From Meishania litoralis (GTDB lineage: Bacteria; Bacteroidota; Bacteroidia; Flavobacteriales; Flavobacteriaceae), in NCBI RefSeq assembly GCF_042611095.1, contig NZ_JBHFPV010000004.1, forward strand, positions 186,001 to 250,000: 64,000 bases of DNA, given 5' to 3'. This document shows, piece after piece, positions 17,857 through 26,375 of this stretch. The notes under the pieces are model-generated. The model was given only the letters and a program-made list of their open reading frames with translations, made no database searches and was not told the DNA's origin. Within the stretch, counting starts at the first letter, position 1; the number at the start of each line of letters is the position of its first letter. The position numbers and the translations under genes were made by a program.

Positions 17857-18504
17857 ATGGCACTACTTTCAAAGAAAGACACCAATCTAATATTGGATCC
17901 GTTGGCCGATAATAACCCCATAACCATTCAGGTTTTGGGTATCTGTTCCGCCTTGGCGATCACTGCCGAGCTTAAGGCATCGGTCGTTATGGCACTGGCC
18001 GTTATTTTCGTTCTTGGCTTGGGCAACGTGGTCATATCCTTGATGCGTAATATCATTCCTTCGAAAATTCGGATCATCGTGCAATTGATTGTGGTCGCCA
18101 CCTTGGTAATCATCGTTGATCAAGTGCTCAAGGCATTCGCCTATGAGCTGAGCAAGACTTTGGCCGTTTTTGTAGGCCTGATTATTACGAACTGTATTAT
18201 TATGGGGCGTTTCGAGGCTTTTGCCTTGGGTAATGGTCCATGGAGGTCGTTCTTAGATGGTATCGGCAATGCCTTAGGATATGGGGTAATACTTGTTATT
18301 GTCGGTTTCTTTAGAGAACTGCTGGGATCGGGCACGTTGTTCGGATATCCCGTTTTCGGAGATCCCATCGCCAAGACAGGTTTGTATTCAACTGGGTATG
18401 AGAATAACGGATTTATGATTATTCCTCCTGCCGCACTGATAGTCGTAGGTATAATAATCTGGGTGCAACGTTCAAGAAATCCGGATCTTGTCGAAGAAAA
18501 TTAA
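17857..18504 (+). CDS. nqrD: Na+-translocating NADH:quinone reductase subunit D
   Basis: NqrD is a six-helix membrane subunit related to RnfE. With NqrE it holds an intramembrane iron-sulfur centre. The two cysteines expected for this are visible at residue 30 (VLGICSALAIT) and about residue 113 (IITNCIIMGRFEAFA). The length of 215 residues is normal. Its ATG follows the nqrC stop after one base. Operon position and sequence leave little doubt. RnfE is excluded by the flanking nqrABC and nqrF genes. Confidence 0.97.
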   Translation: MALLSKKDTNLILDPLADNNPITIQVLGICSALAITAELKASVVMALAVIFVLGLGNVVISLMRNIIPSKIRIIVQLIVVATLVIIVDQVLKAFAYELSKTLAVFVGLIITNCIIMGRFEAFALGNGPWRSFLDGIGNALGYGVILVIVGFFRELLGSGTLFGYPVFGDPIAKTGLYSTGYENNGFMIIPPAALIVVGIIIWVQRSRNPDLVEEN

Positions 18505-18526
18505 TTAAGAATTTTAGCAAACGATC

Positions 18527-19267
18527 ATGTTGGAACATATAGAATTGTTTTTCAAATCCATTTTCATAGACAATATGGTATTTGCCGTATTCTTGGGAAT
18601 GTGTTCATATTTGGCGGTTTCGAAAAAGGTGGCCACTGCCGTTGGTTTGGGCGCGGCGGTAATTTTCGTGCTCGGGGTTACGGTTCCCCTGAACTGGTTG
18701 CTCGATAAATATTTGTTGCAAGACGGTGCTCTGGTTTGGTTGGGCCCTGAATATGCCGATTACGATTTAAGCTTTTTGTCGTTCATACTTTTTATCGCCA
18801 CTATCGCCACTATGGTACAATTGGTGGAGATCGTGGTAGAAAAATTTTCACCTTCGCTATATAATAGCCTCGGGATCTTTTTGCCATTGATAGCGGTTAA
18901 CTGTGCCATTCTGGGAGGTTCTTTGTTCATGCAGGCCAGACAGATAGAAACTTTGGGATTGGCATTCAACTATGGGATCAGTTCGGGTATCGGTTGGTTC
19001 TTGGCGATTTTGGCCATTGCGGCTATTCGTGAGAAAATACGTTATTCAAATGTGCCCGCTCCTCTGCGCGGTTTGGGAATCACCTTCATTATTACAGGAT
19101 TGATGGGGATCGGGTTTCAAAGTTTTGGAGGAATGTTGACAGGTGGAGATGATGCCGCCGAGACTCCCGTTGATGATACTACCGCCAAGAAAATTGAAAA
19201 AGAGAAAGAATTAAAGAAGGAAATCGATGAAAATGAGATTTCCTATAATGATGTCATAAAAGAATAA
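18527..19267 (+). CDS. nqrE: Na+-translocating NADH:quinone reductase subunit E, with extended C-terminus
   Basis: NqrE is the membrane partner of NqrD (RnfA-related). The iron-sulfur cysteines are at residue 26 (LGMCSYLAVSKK) and about residue 126 (AVNCAILGGSLF). The core ends near residue 200, where the Vibrio protein stops. Here roughly 43 further residues follow, rich in D, E and K (for example TTAKKIEKEKELKKEIDE). These look like a cytosolic charged helix and have no known role. The gap after nqrD is 22 bases and after nqrE two bases. Confidence 0.96.
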   Translation: MLEHIELFFKSIFIDNMVFAVFLGMCSYLAVSKKVATAVGLGAAVIFVLGVTVPLNWLLDKYLLQDGALVWLGPEYADYDLSFLSFILFIATIATMVQLVEIVVEKFSPSLYNSLGIFLPLIAVNCAILGGSLFMQARQIETLGLAFNYGISSGIGWFLAILAIAAIREKIRYSNVPAPLRGLGITFIITGLMGIGFQSFGGMLTGGDDAAETPVDDTTAKKIEKEKELKKEIDENEISYNDVIKE

Positions 19268-19269
19268 AT

Positions 19270-20577
19270 ATGATCTTAGCTGCAAGTACGGGAGGTACCA
19301 TTCTGATTACCGTAATAGCATTTTTGACATTGCTCATGCTGTTGGTGGCCTTATTGTTGTTCACCAAAGAAAAGCTGTCCCCATCAGGTCCCGTAACCAT
19401 AACTATCAATGGCGAAAAGAAAGTGCAAGTAGGATCCGGCAATTCTTTGTTGACCACCCTTGGCAATCAGAAGATTTTCTTGCCATCTGCCTGTGGTGGT
19501 GGCGGAACGTGCATTCAATGTGAATGTCATGTGCTTTCAGGTGGGGGAGAGGCCCTACCTACCGAAACGCCCCATTTTTCAAAAAAGGAATTGGATCATG
19601 GTGCACGCTTGGCCTGTCAGGTCAAAGTAAAGCAAGATATGGAGATTACCATTCCCGAAGAAGTATTCGGGATCAAGAAATGGGAAGCCACGGTGGTCCG
19701 AAATTATAATGTTGCCTCTTTTATCAAGGAGTTTGTGGTCGAAATACCTGAAGATATGGGGTACAAGGCGGGGGGTTACATCCAAATTGAGATTCCACCC
19801 TGTGAGATCAAATATTCCGATATCGATATTACTGCCCACCCTGAAGAACATGAGACTCCGGATAAATTTCAGGCCGAGTGGGACAAGTTCAACCTTTGGC
19901 CGTTGGTCATGAAAAACCCTGAAACGGTTGAGCGTGCCTATTCCATGGCATCTTACCCTGCAGAAGGAAGGGAAATTATGCTCAACGTGCGTATCGCTAC
20001 CCCGCCCTGGGATCGTGCAAAAAATGGATGGATGGATGTAAACCCCGGTGTGGCATCTTCCTATATTTTTGCGCAAAAACCGGGTGACAAGGTTATTATA
20101 TCCGGACCTTATGGAGAATTCTTTATAAACGAATCAGAAGCCGAGATGCTATACGTTGGCGGAGGTGCGGGTATGGCCCCGATGCGTTCGCACTTGTACC
20201 ATCTTTTCAAAACTTTGAAAACAAATAGAAAAGTTACCTATTGGTACGGTGGGCGTTCAAAAAGGGAATTGTTCTATCTGGATCATTTTTATCAACTGGA
20301 AAAAGATTTCCCCAATTTCAAATTCTATTTGGCTCTCTCTGAACCGCTACCCGAAGATAACTGGAAGGTAAAGGAAAATATCGATGCCCCAGGTGATGGT
20401 TTTGTCGGCTTTATCCACAATTGTGTTATCGACAATTATCTCAACCACCATGAGGCACCTGAAGATATAGAGCTTTATTTCTGCGGCCCCCCATTGATGA
20501 ACAAAGCGGTGCAAAAAATGGGCGAAGATTTCGGGATACCCGATGAAAACATACGTTTCGATGATTTTGGAGGGTAG
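19270..20577 (+). CDS. nqrF: Na+-translocating NADH:quinone reductase subunit F
   Basis: NqrF is the NADH-oxidising entry subunit. A single N-terminal membrane helix (about residues 8-32) is followed by a [2Fe-2S] domain with cysteines at 75, 81, 84 (ACGGGGTCIQC) and 116 (RLACQVK). A ferredoxin-reductase module follows, with the FAD motif ERAYSMASYP and the NADH loop YVGGGAGMAPMRSHLY. The protein (435 residues) is somewhat longer than the Vibrio form, apparently because of inserted sequence in the FAD domain around residues 190-215. It closes the nqrA-F run and is followed by a terminator-like hairpin. Confidence 0.97.
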   Translation: MILAASTGGTILITVIAFLTLLMLLVALLLFTKEKLSPSGPVTITINGEKKVQVGSGNSLLTTLGNQKIFLPSACGGGGTCIQCECHVLSGGGEALPTETPHFSKKELDHGARLACQVKVKQDMEITIPEEVFGIKKWEATVVRNYNVASFIKEFVVEIPEDMGYKAGGYIQIEIPPCEIKYSDIDITAHPEEHETPDKFQAEWDKFNLWPLVMKNPETVERAYSMASYPAEGREIMLNVRIATPPWDRAKNGWMDVNPGVASSYIFAQKPGDKVIISGPYGEFFINESEAEMLYVGGGAGMAPMRSHLYHLFKTLKTNRKVTYWYGGRSKRELFYLDHFYQLEKDFPNFKFYLALSEPLPEDNWKVKENIDAPGDGFVGFIHNCVIDNYLNHHEAPEDIELYFCGPPLMNKAVQKMGEDFGIPDENIRFDDFGG

Positions 20578-20642
20578 ATAGTGGTTTTACTATAAAATTA
20601 TGGTGGGACCCGATTTGGTTTGCCACTACATAAATAACAAAT

Positions 20643-20669
20643 GCCGATGTTTTTAACGTCGGCTTTTTT
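20643..20669 (+). terminator. Terminator or attenuator after nqrF
   Basis: A seven-pair stem with one wobble (GCCGATG against CGTCGGC) and a seven-base loop is followed by six T residues. It lies 65 bases after the nqrF stop and 17 bases before the next ATG, so partial read-through to the downstream genes, including apbE, is plausible. Confidence 0.6.
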
Positions 20670-20686
20670 CGGATTAAGTTTATCAA

Positions 20687-21058
20687 ATGGGAAAACCCCT
20701 GACCCAACAAGAATTGCATAATCTCGCCATGAATATCGTCGGTAGGCGATTAGAGGCAGACGGGTACGAATTTATGGGGGTAAACAGCAAGCCCAAAAAA
20801 AATCCGCAATTCGTTTGTCTCAAAGAGAAACAACTTCATTTTATAGTGGTCAGGAATGTGTCCTTTCCCGAGGATCCCAAGAACTACGATGAAAATTTGA
20901 TGGCAAAGATGAAAGAGCATGCCGAAAAGCATGAGGCAAAGGCGTATTATGCCGGTGTGGGCCTCTCGAATGCCAATGACCGAACGTTGCCTGTGTATTT
21001 AAATGAGGCATATATAGTAGATTATGAAGGACTTATAGAAATTAAGGATGATGAGTAG
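20687..21058 (+). CDS. Conserved small protein linked to nqr and apbE, unknown function
   Basis: This is a soluble 123-residue protein with no signal or membrane segment. Similar proteins in flavobacteria are, as I recall, sometimes mislabelled as NqrF, but there is no iron-sulfur, FAD or NADH motif here. The alternation of helix (LHNLAMNIVGRRLEADGYEF), strand (FVCLKEKQLHFIVVRNVS), helix (ENLMAKMKEHAEKHE) and strand (AYYAGVGLSNAND) recalls the restriction-endonuclease-like fold. The place where an active site would need ExK reads FIVVR, so any such domain would be inactive. That is inference only. Its stop overlaps the apbE start by 11 bases, tying its expression to flavinylation of NQR. Confidence 0.8.
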   Translation: MGKPLTQQELHNLAMNIVGRRLEADGYEFMGVNSKPKKNPQFVCLKEKQLHFIVVRNVSFPEDPKNYDENLMAKMKEHAEKHEAKAYYAGVGLSNANDRTLPVYLNEAYIVDYEGLIEIKDDE

Positions 21059-22055
21059 ATTCTTGGTGTTTTTTCTTTCACTTGGCATAATGGGATGTAG
21101 TCTCAATAATGGTCCTGTAGAAAATGTAAGTGAAGGTGGCGCTCTCGGCACTTCTTATAGATTGATCTACATTACTGAAACTGAATCGGATTTTAAAACA
21201 GAGATCGATTCCGTTTTTGCTGCAATTAATAAATCATTGTCGACCTACATATCCGATTCCGATATTTCAAAAATAAATAAGGGCGATTCGACCTTGGTCA
21301 TTGATGCCATGTTCGATGACGTGTTCGTGCTTTCAAAAGATGTGTATCAGAAAACCAATGGATATTTTGACCCGACGGTAGGTACGTTGGTCAATGCATG
21401 GGGTTTTGGGCCTGAAGAACAAATAGCAATGGACAGCACTAGGGTAGATAGCCTTTTGGAATTTGTTGGCTTTGACAAAGTCTGTATTACCGATAATGGG
21501 ACCGTTGAAAAAGAGAACCCTAATATCTATTTTGACTTTAATGCCATAGCAAAGGGGTATGCCATCGACCGTCTCGCCCATATGATGGATTCCAAAGGAG
21601 TTCAAAACTATCTTTTGGAAGTCGGAGGCGAACTGGTAGCCAAGGGAGAAAACATTATCAAAGATAAGTCTTGGGTCGTGGGTATTGACGATCCCGAAAT
21701 GGGGGTTACGCGAGAATTGAAAAAACTGATCTATTTAAAAGACAGGGCACTGGCCTCTTCCGGTAATTATCGCAAGTTCAGGATCGATGAAGCGACTGGT
21801 AAAAGATATGTACATACCATAGACCCTAAAACGGGCTTCACCAAAAACGGCAATACCTTGGCCGCTACGGTACTTGCCAATACATGCGCCAAGGCCGATG
21901 CCTATGCCACAGCTTTTATGGCGATGGACCTTGATGATTCGTTCAAGCTGCTCAGTCAATTAAAGGAACTGGAAGGATATATCATCTATATCGACGAAAA
22001 CGGAACGACCCAAGAATTTATGACCGAGGGGTTTGAGGATTTGGTGGTAAAATAG
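21048..22055 (+). CDS. apbE: FAD:protein FMN transferase ApbE
   Basis: ApbE uses FAD to attach FMN to threonine or serine in NqrB and NqrC in the periplasm. The 335-residue protein starts with a lipoprotein signal (LVFFLSLGIMGC), so it is membrane-anchored. It carries SLSTYISDSDISKIN, DPTVGTLVNAWGFGP, FDFNAIAKGYAID and VHTIDPKTGFTKNG. The metal-binding end AKADAYATAFMAM follows. Two ATGs occur in tandem at the start (21048 and 21051), overlapping the previous gene. Its place directly after the nqr operon fits its substrates. It is convergent with the methyltransferase gene, five bases away. Confidence 0.95.
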   Translation: MMSRFLVFFLSLGIMGCSLNNGPVENVSEGGALGTSYRLIYITETESDFKTEIDSVFAAINKSLSTYISDSDISKINKGDSTLVIDAMFDDVFVLSKDVYQKTNGYFDPTVGTLVNAWGFGPEEQIAMDSTRVDSLLEFVGFDKVCITDNGTVEKENPNIYFDFNAIAKGYAIDRLAHMMDSKGVQNYLLEVGGELVAKGENIIKDKSWVVGIDDPEMGVTRELKKLIYLKDRALASSGNYRKFRIDEATGKRYVHTIDPKTGFTKNGNTLAATVLANTCAKADAYATAFMAMDLDDSFKLLSQLKELEGYIIYIDENGTTQEFMTEGFEDLVVK

Positions 22056-22060
22056 CACCA

Positions 22061-22825
22061 TTATTTTCTGACGAGCGGAATAATCTCCCCCTTTGCCAAC
22101 CGGTATTTCTCAATTTCTTCACGGGTAAGTTTGGCGGTATAGTCGACTTCATCTACTTTAAATCCGACATTTCGAAGCTTGTCAAAATAATCACGCCCAT
22201 AAATGCGTACGTGATCGTATTGCCCGAAGATTTTGGTCCGTTCTTTTTTATCGGTAATCGAATCATCCTCAAAGGTCTTCTCCCGTTTCAAATCTTGCGG
22301 AATTTGAAATATGCCCCAGCCGTTAGGTTTCATAACGCGATACAATTCGTGCATGGCCTTGGTATCTTCGGGTATATGTTCCAATACATGATTGCATAGT
22401 ACTAAATCGAACGAGTTATCTTCAAAAGGCAGGTTGCAAATATCGGCTTTCACATCGGCCAGTGGAGAATTGAGGTCGGTAGTGACGTAATCAAGGTTTT
22501 TTAATTTTCGAAAACGTTTGTAAAAAGCTTGTTCTGGGGCAAAATGCAATACTTTGAGCGTATTGGTAAAAAAGTTTGTCTCATTTTTTAAATACAGCCA
22601 CAACAGGCGATGCCGTTCGAGTGAAAGGGTAGAGGGTGAGAGTACATTTTCACGAGGCGTTTCATATCCGTAGGGGAGAAAACTTTTGAACTTTTTGCCA
22701 TCAATGGGGTCGATGTAATTTGAGCCTTTGTACGACCAAATCAATATCGGGCGAACATAATAGCTCAATGTAATGAGAATGGGTCTTGGAACGGTATTCA
22801 GAATGCGTTTGAAGATTTTCTTCAT
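22061..22825 (-). CDS. Class I SAM-dependent methyltransferase (Methyltransf_11 type)
   Basis: This 254-residue protein starts with a basic, partly hydrophobic segment (about residues 1-32) and a cysteine-free substrate region, then a compact Methyltransf_11 core. SAM motif I is replaced by the variant KVLHFAPEQAFYKRF, an arrangement seen in glycan or lipid-associated methyltransferases of bacteria. Motif II/III segments are DICNLPFEDNSFDLVLCNHV and LEHIPEDTKAMHELYRVMKP. The substrate is not known. It follows map by nine bases on the same strand, so it is probably co-transcribed with it. Confidence 0.85.
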   Translation of the reverse strand: MKKIFKRILNTVPRPILITLSYYVRPILIWSYKGSNYIDPIDGKKFKSFLPYGYETPRENVLSPSTLSLERHRLLWLYLKNETNFFTNTLKVLHFAPEQAFYKRFRKLKNLDYVTTDLNSPLADVKADICNLPFEDNSFDLVLCNHVLEHIPEDTKAMHELYRVMKPNGWGIFQIPQDLKREKTFEDDSITDKKERTKIFGQYDHVRIYGRDYFDKLRNVGFKVDEVDYTAKLTREEIEKYRLAKGEIIPLVRK

Positions 22826-22834
22826 GCCGAAAAG

Positions 22835-23653
22835 CTACAACTTCAATTGCTTTTGTCGAAATTCATCTTCTTCATCACTTTCAATACCCAAGGCTTCATA
22901 AATATATTGAAAGGTTGATAACAATTCGGGTTTTCCGTTGACAATGGCCACATTATGTTCAAAATGGGCACTAGGTTTGCCGTCAGCGGTTAAAATGGTC
23001 CAGCCATCTTTCAGCTGTTTGATATTTTTGGTCCCCATATTGATCATAGGCTCAATGGCCACGACCATACCTTCGGCGAACTTTTTTCCCCTTCCCCGTT
23101 TACCGTAATTGGGCATTTCAGGTCCTTCATGCAGTTTTTTGCCCAGTCCGTGCCCCACAAGTTCACGAACCACTCCATAGCCATGGCCCTCACAATGGTT
23201 TTGAATGGCATAGGCCACATCGCCAACGCGGTTACCTAGTTTGAATTCACGTATTCCCAAATACAAAGATTCTTTGGTGACCTGTAACAGTTTTTTCGTC
23301 TCCGGTGCCACTTCACCGACTTCAAAGGTATAGGCGTGATCGCCATAGTACCCATTTTTTAACGAACCGCAATCAACAGAAATGATATCACCGTCTTTTA
23401 GAGGTTCACTATTGGGAATACCATGCACAACTTGTGCATTCGGACTCATATTCAATGTATTCGGAAAGTCGTACATACCCAAAAATCCGGGTTCGGCGCC
23501 CTGTTCGCGAATAAACTCTTCGGCCAATTTATCAAGATATAGGGCATTTACACCAGGTTTGATTTCAGAGGCCAACATTCCCAATGTCCTGGAAACCACA
23601 AGGGCACTCTCGCGCATCAATTCGATTTCTTCCGGGGTCTTCAGTTTTACCAT
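22835..23653 (-). CDS. map: Methionine aminopeptidase type I
   Basis: This enzyme removes the N-terminal methionine from new proteins in the cytoplasm. The 272 residues show the pita-bread metal ligands in order: aspartates in ISVDCGS and GYYGDHAYTF, histidine in LVGHGLGKKLHEGP, and glutamates in VVAIEPMIN and AHFEHNVAI. This is a type Ia form with a short C-terminal tail (ESDEEDEFRQKQLKL). It forms a likely two-gene unit with the downstream methyltransferase. Confidence 0.96.
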   Translation of the reverse strand: MVKLKTPEEIELMRESALVVSRTLGMLASEIKPGVNALYLDKLAEEFIREQGAEPGFLGMYDFPNTLNMSPNAQVVHGIPNSEPLKDGDIISVDCGSLKNGYYGDHAYTFEVGEVAPETKKLLQVTKESLYLGIREFKLGNRVGDVAYAIQNHCEGHGYGVVRELVGHGLGKKLHEGPEMPNYGKRGRGKKFAEGMVVAIEPMINMGTKNIKQLKDGWTILTADGKPSAHFEHNVAIVNGKPELLSTFQYIYEALGIESDEEDEFRQKQLKL

Positions 23654-23723
23654 AGGCCCGTAAAGGTAAACAATCCCCTAATTTTATCCGTTTGAAAAAC
23701 CACTTTAGTATTGATCGGTCAGT

Positions 23724-25241
23724 TCATATTAGTGAATGGCATGTCATTTCCTTGGGCTGGTCAATTCCCATTAAGTGGAGGATAGTCGGTGCGATATCCC
23801 CCAAAATACCATCCTTTATTTCCTTAATGTCCTTATCGACCAATATCAGGGGAACAGGGTTCGTAGTATGGGCCGTATTCGGACTTCCATCGGGGTTTAT
23901 CATGGTATCGCAATTGCCATGGTCTGCAATGACCAGGGTGGAATACCCGTTTTCGATGGCGGCGGTGATTACCGATTTTGCACAGTTATCGACCGTTTCA
24001 CAGGCTTTGACGGCCGCCTTCATATCTCCCGTATGGCCTACCATATCGGGGTTGGCAAAATTCAAGCACACAAAATCCACCTCTTGTTTTTCCAATTCGG
24101 GAATGATGGCATCACGTATTTCATAGGCGCTCATTTCAGGTTTGAGGTCGTAGGTAGCGACTTTGGGCGAGGGACAGAGAATTCGCTGTTCACCTTCGAA
24201 CGGTATTTCCCTTCCGCCATTGAAGAAAAAGGTGACGTGGGGATATTTTTCGGTCTCTGCGATACGTATCTGTTTTTTTCCTGATTTTTCCAAGACTTCC
24301 CCCAAAGTCTCCCTTATGTTTTCCTTGTCATAAACCACATGGACCTTTTCAAAAGAGTCGTCATAGTTCGTCAAAGTCACATAATAAAGGTTCAATTTAT
24401 GCATGTTGAGTTCATGCATATCTTCTTGGCTGAGCACTTGGGTCAATTCCCTGCCGCGATCTGTACGGAAATTAAAAAAGATAACCACATCATCTTCCCC
24501 TATTTTTGTAAGCGGCCTAGAATTGGGGTCGACCATTACAATAGGTTTGATAAACTCGTCGGTAATACCATTATCATAACTTTGTTGCATGCTTAGGGAA
24601 ATATCGGTCGATTTTTCACCGATTCCATTGACCATTACATCATAGGCAAGTTTTATGCGTTCCCATCTTTTGTCGCGATCCATGGCGTAGTAACGACCGA
24701 TTACGGAAGCTATTTTTGCATTCTTATCAGAACAGAAGGTGTTGAGGTCTTCCAAGAAACCTTTCCCGCTTTTAGGGTCCACATCACGACCGTCTGTAAA
24801 GGCATGCACGAACATGTTATCCAGCCCAAAACTGCTTCCGGCCGAAATGAGACCTTTTAGATGGTCGATGTGACTGTGCACCCCGCCATTGCTCAATAGG
24901 CCTAAAAAATGAACTGGTTTGTTGTTTTTTTTGGCATACTTGAAAGCTTCTTGCAATGCTTCCTCATCTTTTAGGGTATTTTCTTTGACGGCCAAATTTA
25001 TCTTTGCCAGATCTTGATAAACGATTCTACCAGCCCCAAGGTTCATGTGTCCTACTTCACTATTGCCCATTTGGCCTTCGGGAAGACCTACGTTCATACC
25101 ATCGGTCAGAAGGTTCGCATCGGCATAGTTCAGATAAAGCGAATCTATAAAGGGCGTATCGGCCTGATCGATCGCCGAAACTTTTGGATCTGGCGATTTA
25201 CCCCATCCGTCGAGAATCATCAAAATAACTTTCTTATCCAT
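23724..25241 (-). CDS. gpmI: 2,3-bisphosphoglycerate-independent phosphoglycerate mutase
   Basis: GpmI interconverts 3- and 2-phosphoglycerate in glycolysis and gluconeogenesis using two manganese ions. At 505 residues it is of standard length. The first metal aspartate is in ILMILDGWG. The phosphorylated serine is in GQMGNSEVGHMNLGAGR. Then come HIDHLKGLI, HAFTDGRDVDPKSG, NFRTDRGRELTQ, CLNFANPDMVGHTG and VIADHGNCDTM with the remaining ligands. It is monocistronic, with a TAnnTTTG element 20 bases upstream of its ATG. Confidence 0.97.
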   Translation of the reverse strand: MDKKVILMILDGWGKSPDPKVSAIDQADTPFIDSLYLNYADANLLTDGMNVGLPEGQMGNSEVGHMNLGAGRIVYQDLAKINLAVKENTLKDEEALQEAFKYAKKNNKPVHFLGLLSNGGVHSHIDHLKGLISAGSSFGLDNMFVHAFTDGRDVDPKSGKGFLEDLNTFCSDKNAKIASVIGRYYAMDRDKRWERIKLAYDVMVNGIGEKSTDISLSMQQSYDNGITDEFIKPIVMVDPNSRPLTKIGEDDVVIFFNFRTDRGRELTQVLSQEDMHELNMHKLNLYYVTLTNYDDSFEKVHVVYDKENIRETLGEVLEKSGKKQIRIAETEKYPHVTFFFNGGREIPFEGEQRILCPSPKVATYDLKPEMSAYEIRDAIIPELEKQEVDFVCLNFANPDMVGHTGDMKAAVKACETVDNCAKSVITAAIENGYSTLVIADHGNCDTMINPDGSPNTAHTTNPVPLILVDKDIKEIKDGILGDIAPTILHLMGIDQPKEMTCHSLI

Positions 25242-25261
25242 GTTGGCGTGTATTGAGGGAC

Positions 25262-25269
25262 CAAAAATA
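25262..25269 (-). promoter_or_regulatory. Bacteroidota -7 element of gpmI
   Basis: On the minus strand this reads TATTTTTG, 20 bases upstream of the gpmI ATG. No TTG at a suitable -33 position was seen. Confidence 0.55.
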
Positions 25270-25486
25270 AGCCGATTTGAGTAGTTAAACTAGATTTTTA
25301 CAATGCTATTTTATGGTGATAACACATAAATTGTTAATTCTTTAACGTTGAAAAGCGGAGCCTTGTTAAATTTTAGTTATTTAACTGTTAACGGTCTACC
25401 AAAGTGGCATAGAAGAAGTTTATATTTAAATAATCAAAATTTATTCATCAATCAGCCTGTTTCTTGACAGGTACAAATCGTTCATC

Positions 25487-25873
25487 ATGAAAAAAACAAT
25501 CGTATCGGTTGCCACGGCATGTCTGTTGGTAATCGCGGTGGCCAAGGCCGACCAAAAACCAAATCACAATTTTTTTGAACAAAGTACGGTTACAAGTTCC
25601 TTTGAGCTAAACTCGTTTTGCAAAGCGATCATGCAGGGAGATTTGGAAACCGTCAAGCGCATGATCGCCTTGGGCGAGGATGTGAACAAGAAATCCTTAG
25701 GGATGACCCCGGCCATTTTCGCGGCACGCTACAATAAGGCCGAAATATTAAAATTGCTCATAGCCAATGGGGCCGATTTGAGCATACGTAGCGATAAAGG
25801 ATATACCATTAAAAAATATGCCGAGCTTTCAAATGCCCAGGATGCCCTTGCGGTTCTTGAGGCTGCCATGTGA
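25487..25873 (+). CDS. Exported ankyrin-repeat protein
   Basis: This 128-residue protein begins with a signal peptide (KKTIVSVATACLLVIAVAKA). About two to three ankyrin repeats follow (residues 45-125): AIMQGDLETVKRMIALGEDV, MTPAIFAARYNKAEILKLLI with ANGADLS, and a degenerate third ending in AQDALAVLEAAM. Ankyrin repeats mediate protein contacts, and the partner is unknown. The small size suggests a periplasmic adaptor. It is followed after 21 bases by a strong terminator. The 245 bases upstream hold AT-rich sequence with TTTAACGTT and TTAACTGTTAAC words but no clear -7 element. Confidence 0.85.
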   Translation: MKKTIVSVATACLLVIAVAKADQKPNHNFFEQSTVTSSFELNSFCKAIMQGDLETVKRMIALGEDVNKKSLGMTPAIFAARYNKAEILKLLIANGADLSIRSDKGYTIKKYAELSNAQDALAVLEAAM

Positions 25874-25894
25874 TTTACGGTTGCCGTAAACACA

Positions 25895-25933
25895 AAAAAC
25901 CCGTTCTGCAAAATCTTTTCAGAACGGGTTTTT
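25895..25933. terminator. Bidirectional rho-independent terminator
   Basis: A perfect 14-pair stem (AAAAACCCGTTCTG with CAGAACGGGTTTTT) has an 11-base loop, with A and T tracts on both sides. It serves the ankyrin gene and probably also the converging 55-residue gene. Confidence 0.85.
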
Positions 25934-25991
25934 AACTTTTAATTTAACTACTCTAAATAGTGTTCAAGTAAAAGAGCGCAAAAAAAATCAA

Positions 25992-26159
25992 TTAAAAGTC
26001 AAATCCTGTGAACGCCCTGTACATAAATGCGTAGACGGCCATAGATAACATCAATACACAAAAAACCGAGTAAGCTTTCAATATCATTACAACGATGTCG
26101 GGCTTACAATTTTCAAAGGCTTCGGTGTAGATGTTCTTAAAATGTAAAAGTGTTCCCAT
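25992..26159 (-). CDS. Small membrane protein of 55 residues (DUF6747-like)
   Basis: This short frame was read directly from the minus strand. It begins MGTLLHFKNIYTEAFENCKP, then has a membrane segment of about 20 residues (MILKAYSVFCVLMLSMAVYA), and ends FMYRAFTGFDF. The layout (short amphipathic N-terminus, one helix, terminal aromatic YRxxTGFxF) resembles the tiny flavobacterial membrane proteins grouped as DUF6747, from memory. It has its own -7 element 49 bases upstream and ends near a bidirectional terminator, which supports a real gene. Function is unknown. The domain name is tentative. Confidence 0.72.
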   Translation of the reverse strand: MGTLLHFKNIYTEAFENCKPDIVVMILKAYSVFCVLMLSMAVYAFMYRAFTGFDF

Positions 26160-26208
26160 ATAGTTTCATTTAAATACCCAACCAAGGTTCGGCATATATT
26201 ATTTAAAT

Positions 26209-26216
26209 CAAAGCTA
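26209..26216 (-). promoter_or_regulatory. Bacteroidota -7 element of the 55-residue gene
   Basis: On the minus strand this reads TAGCTTTG, an exact TAnnTTTG match, 49 bases upstream of the small gene's ATG. Confidence 0.5.
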
Positions 26217-26375
26217 CAAGGGTTAAATTTGAGGCACTAAAGACCGGGGATTTCCAAATATAGCCAAAATTGGCAAAGAATTACTTCTAAGGCCTTATTT
26301 TAACAGGAAAAAGCAGGTTTATACGATAAAAGGCCAATAGTATCGATGTTCAGTATTTAATATGAATCTTAGCGC

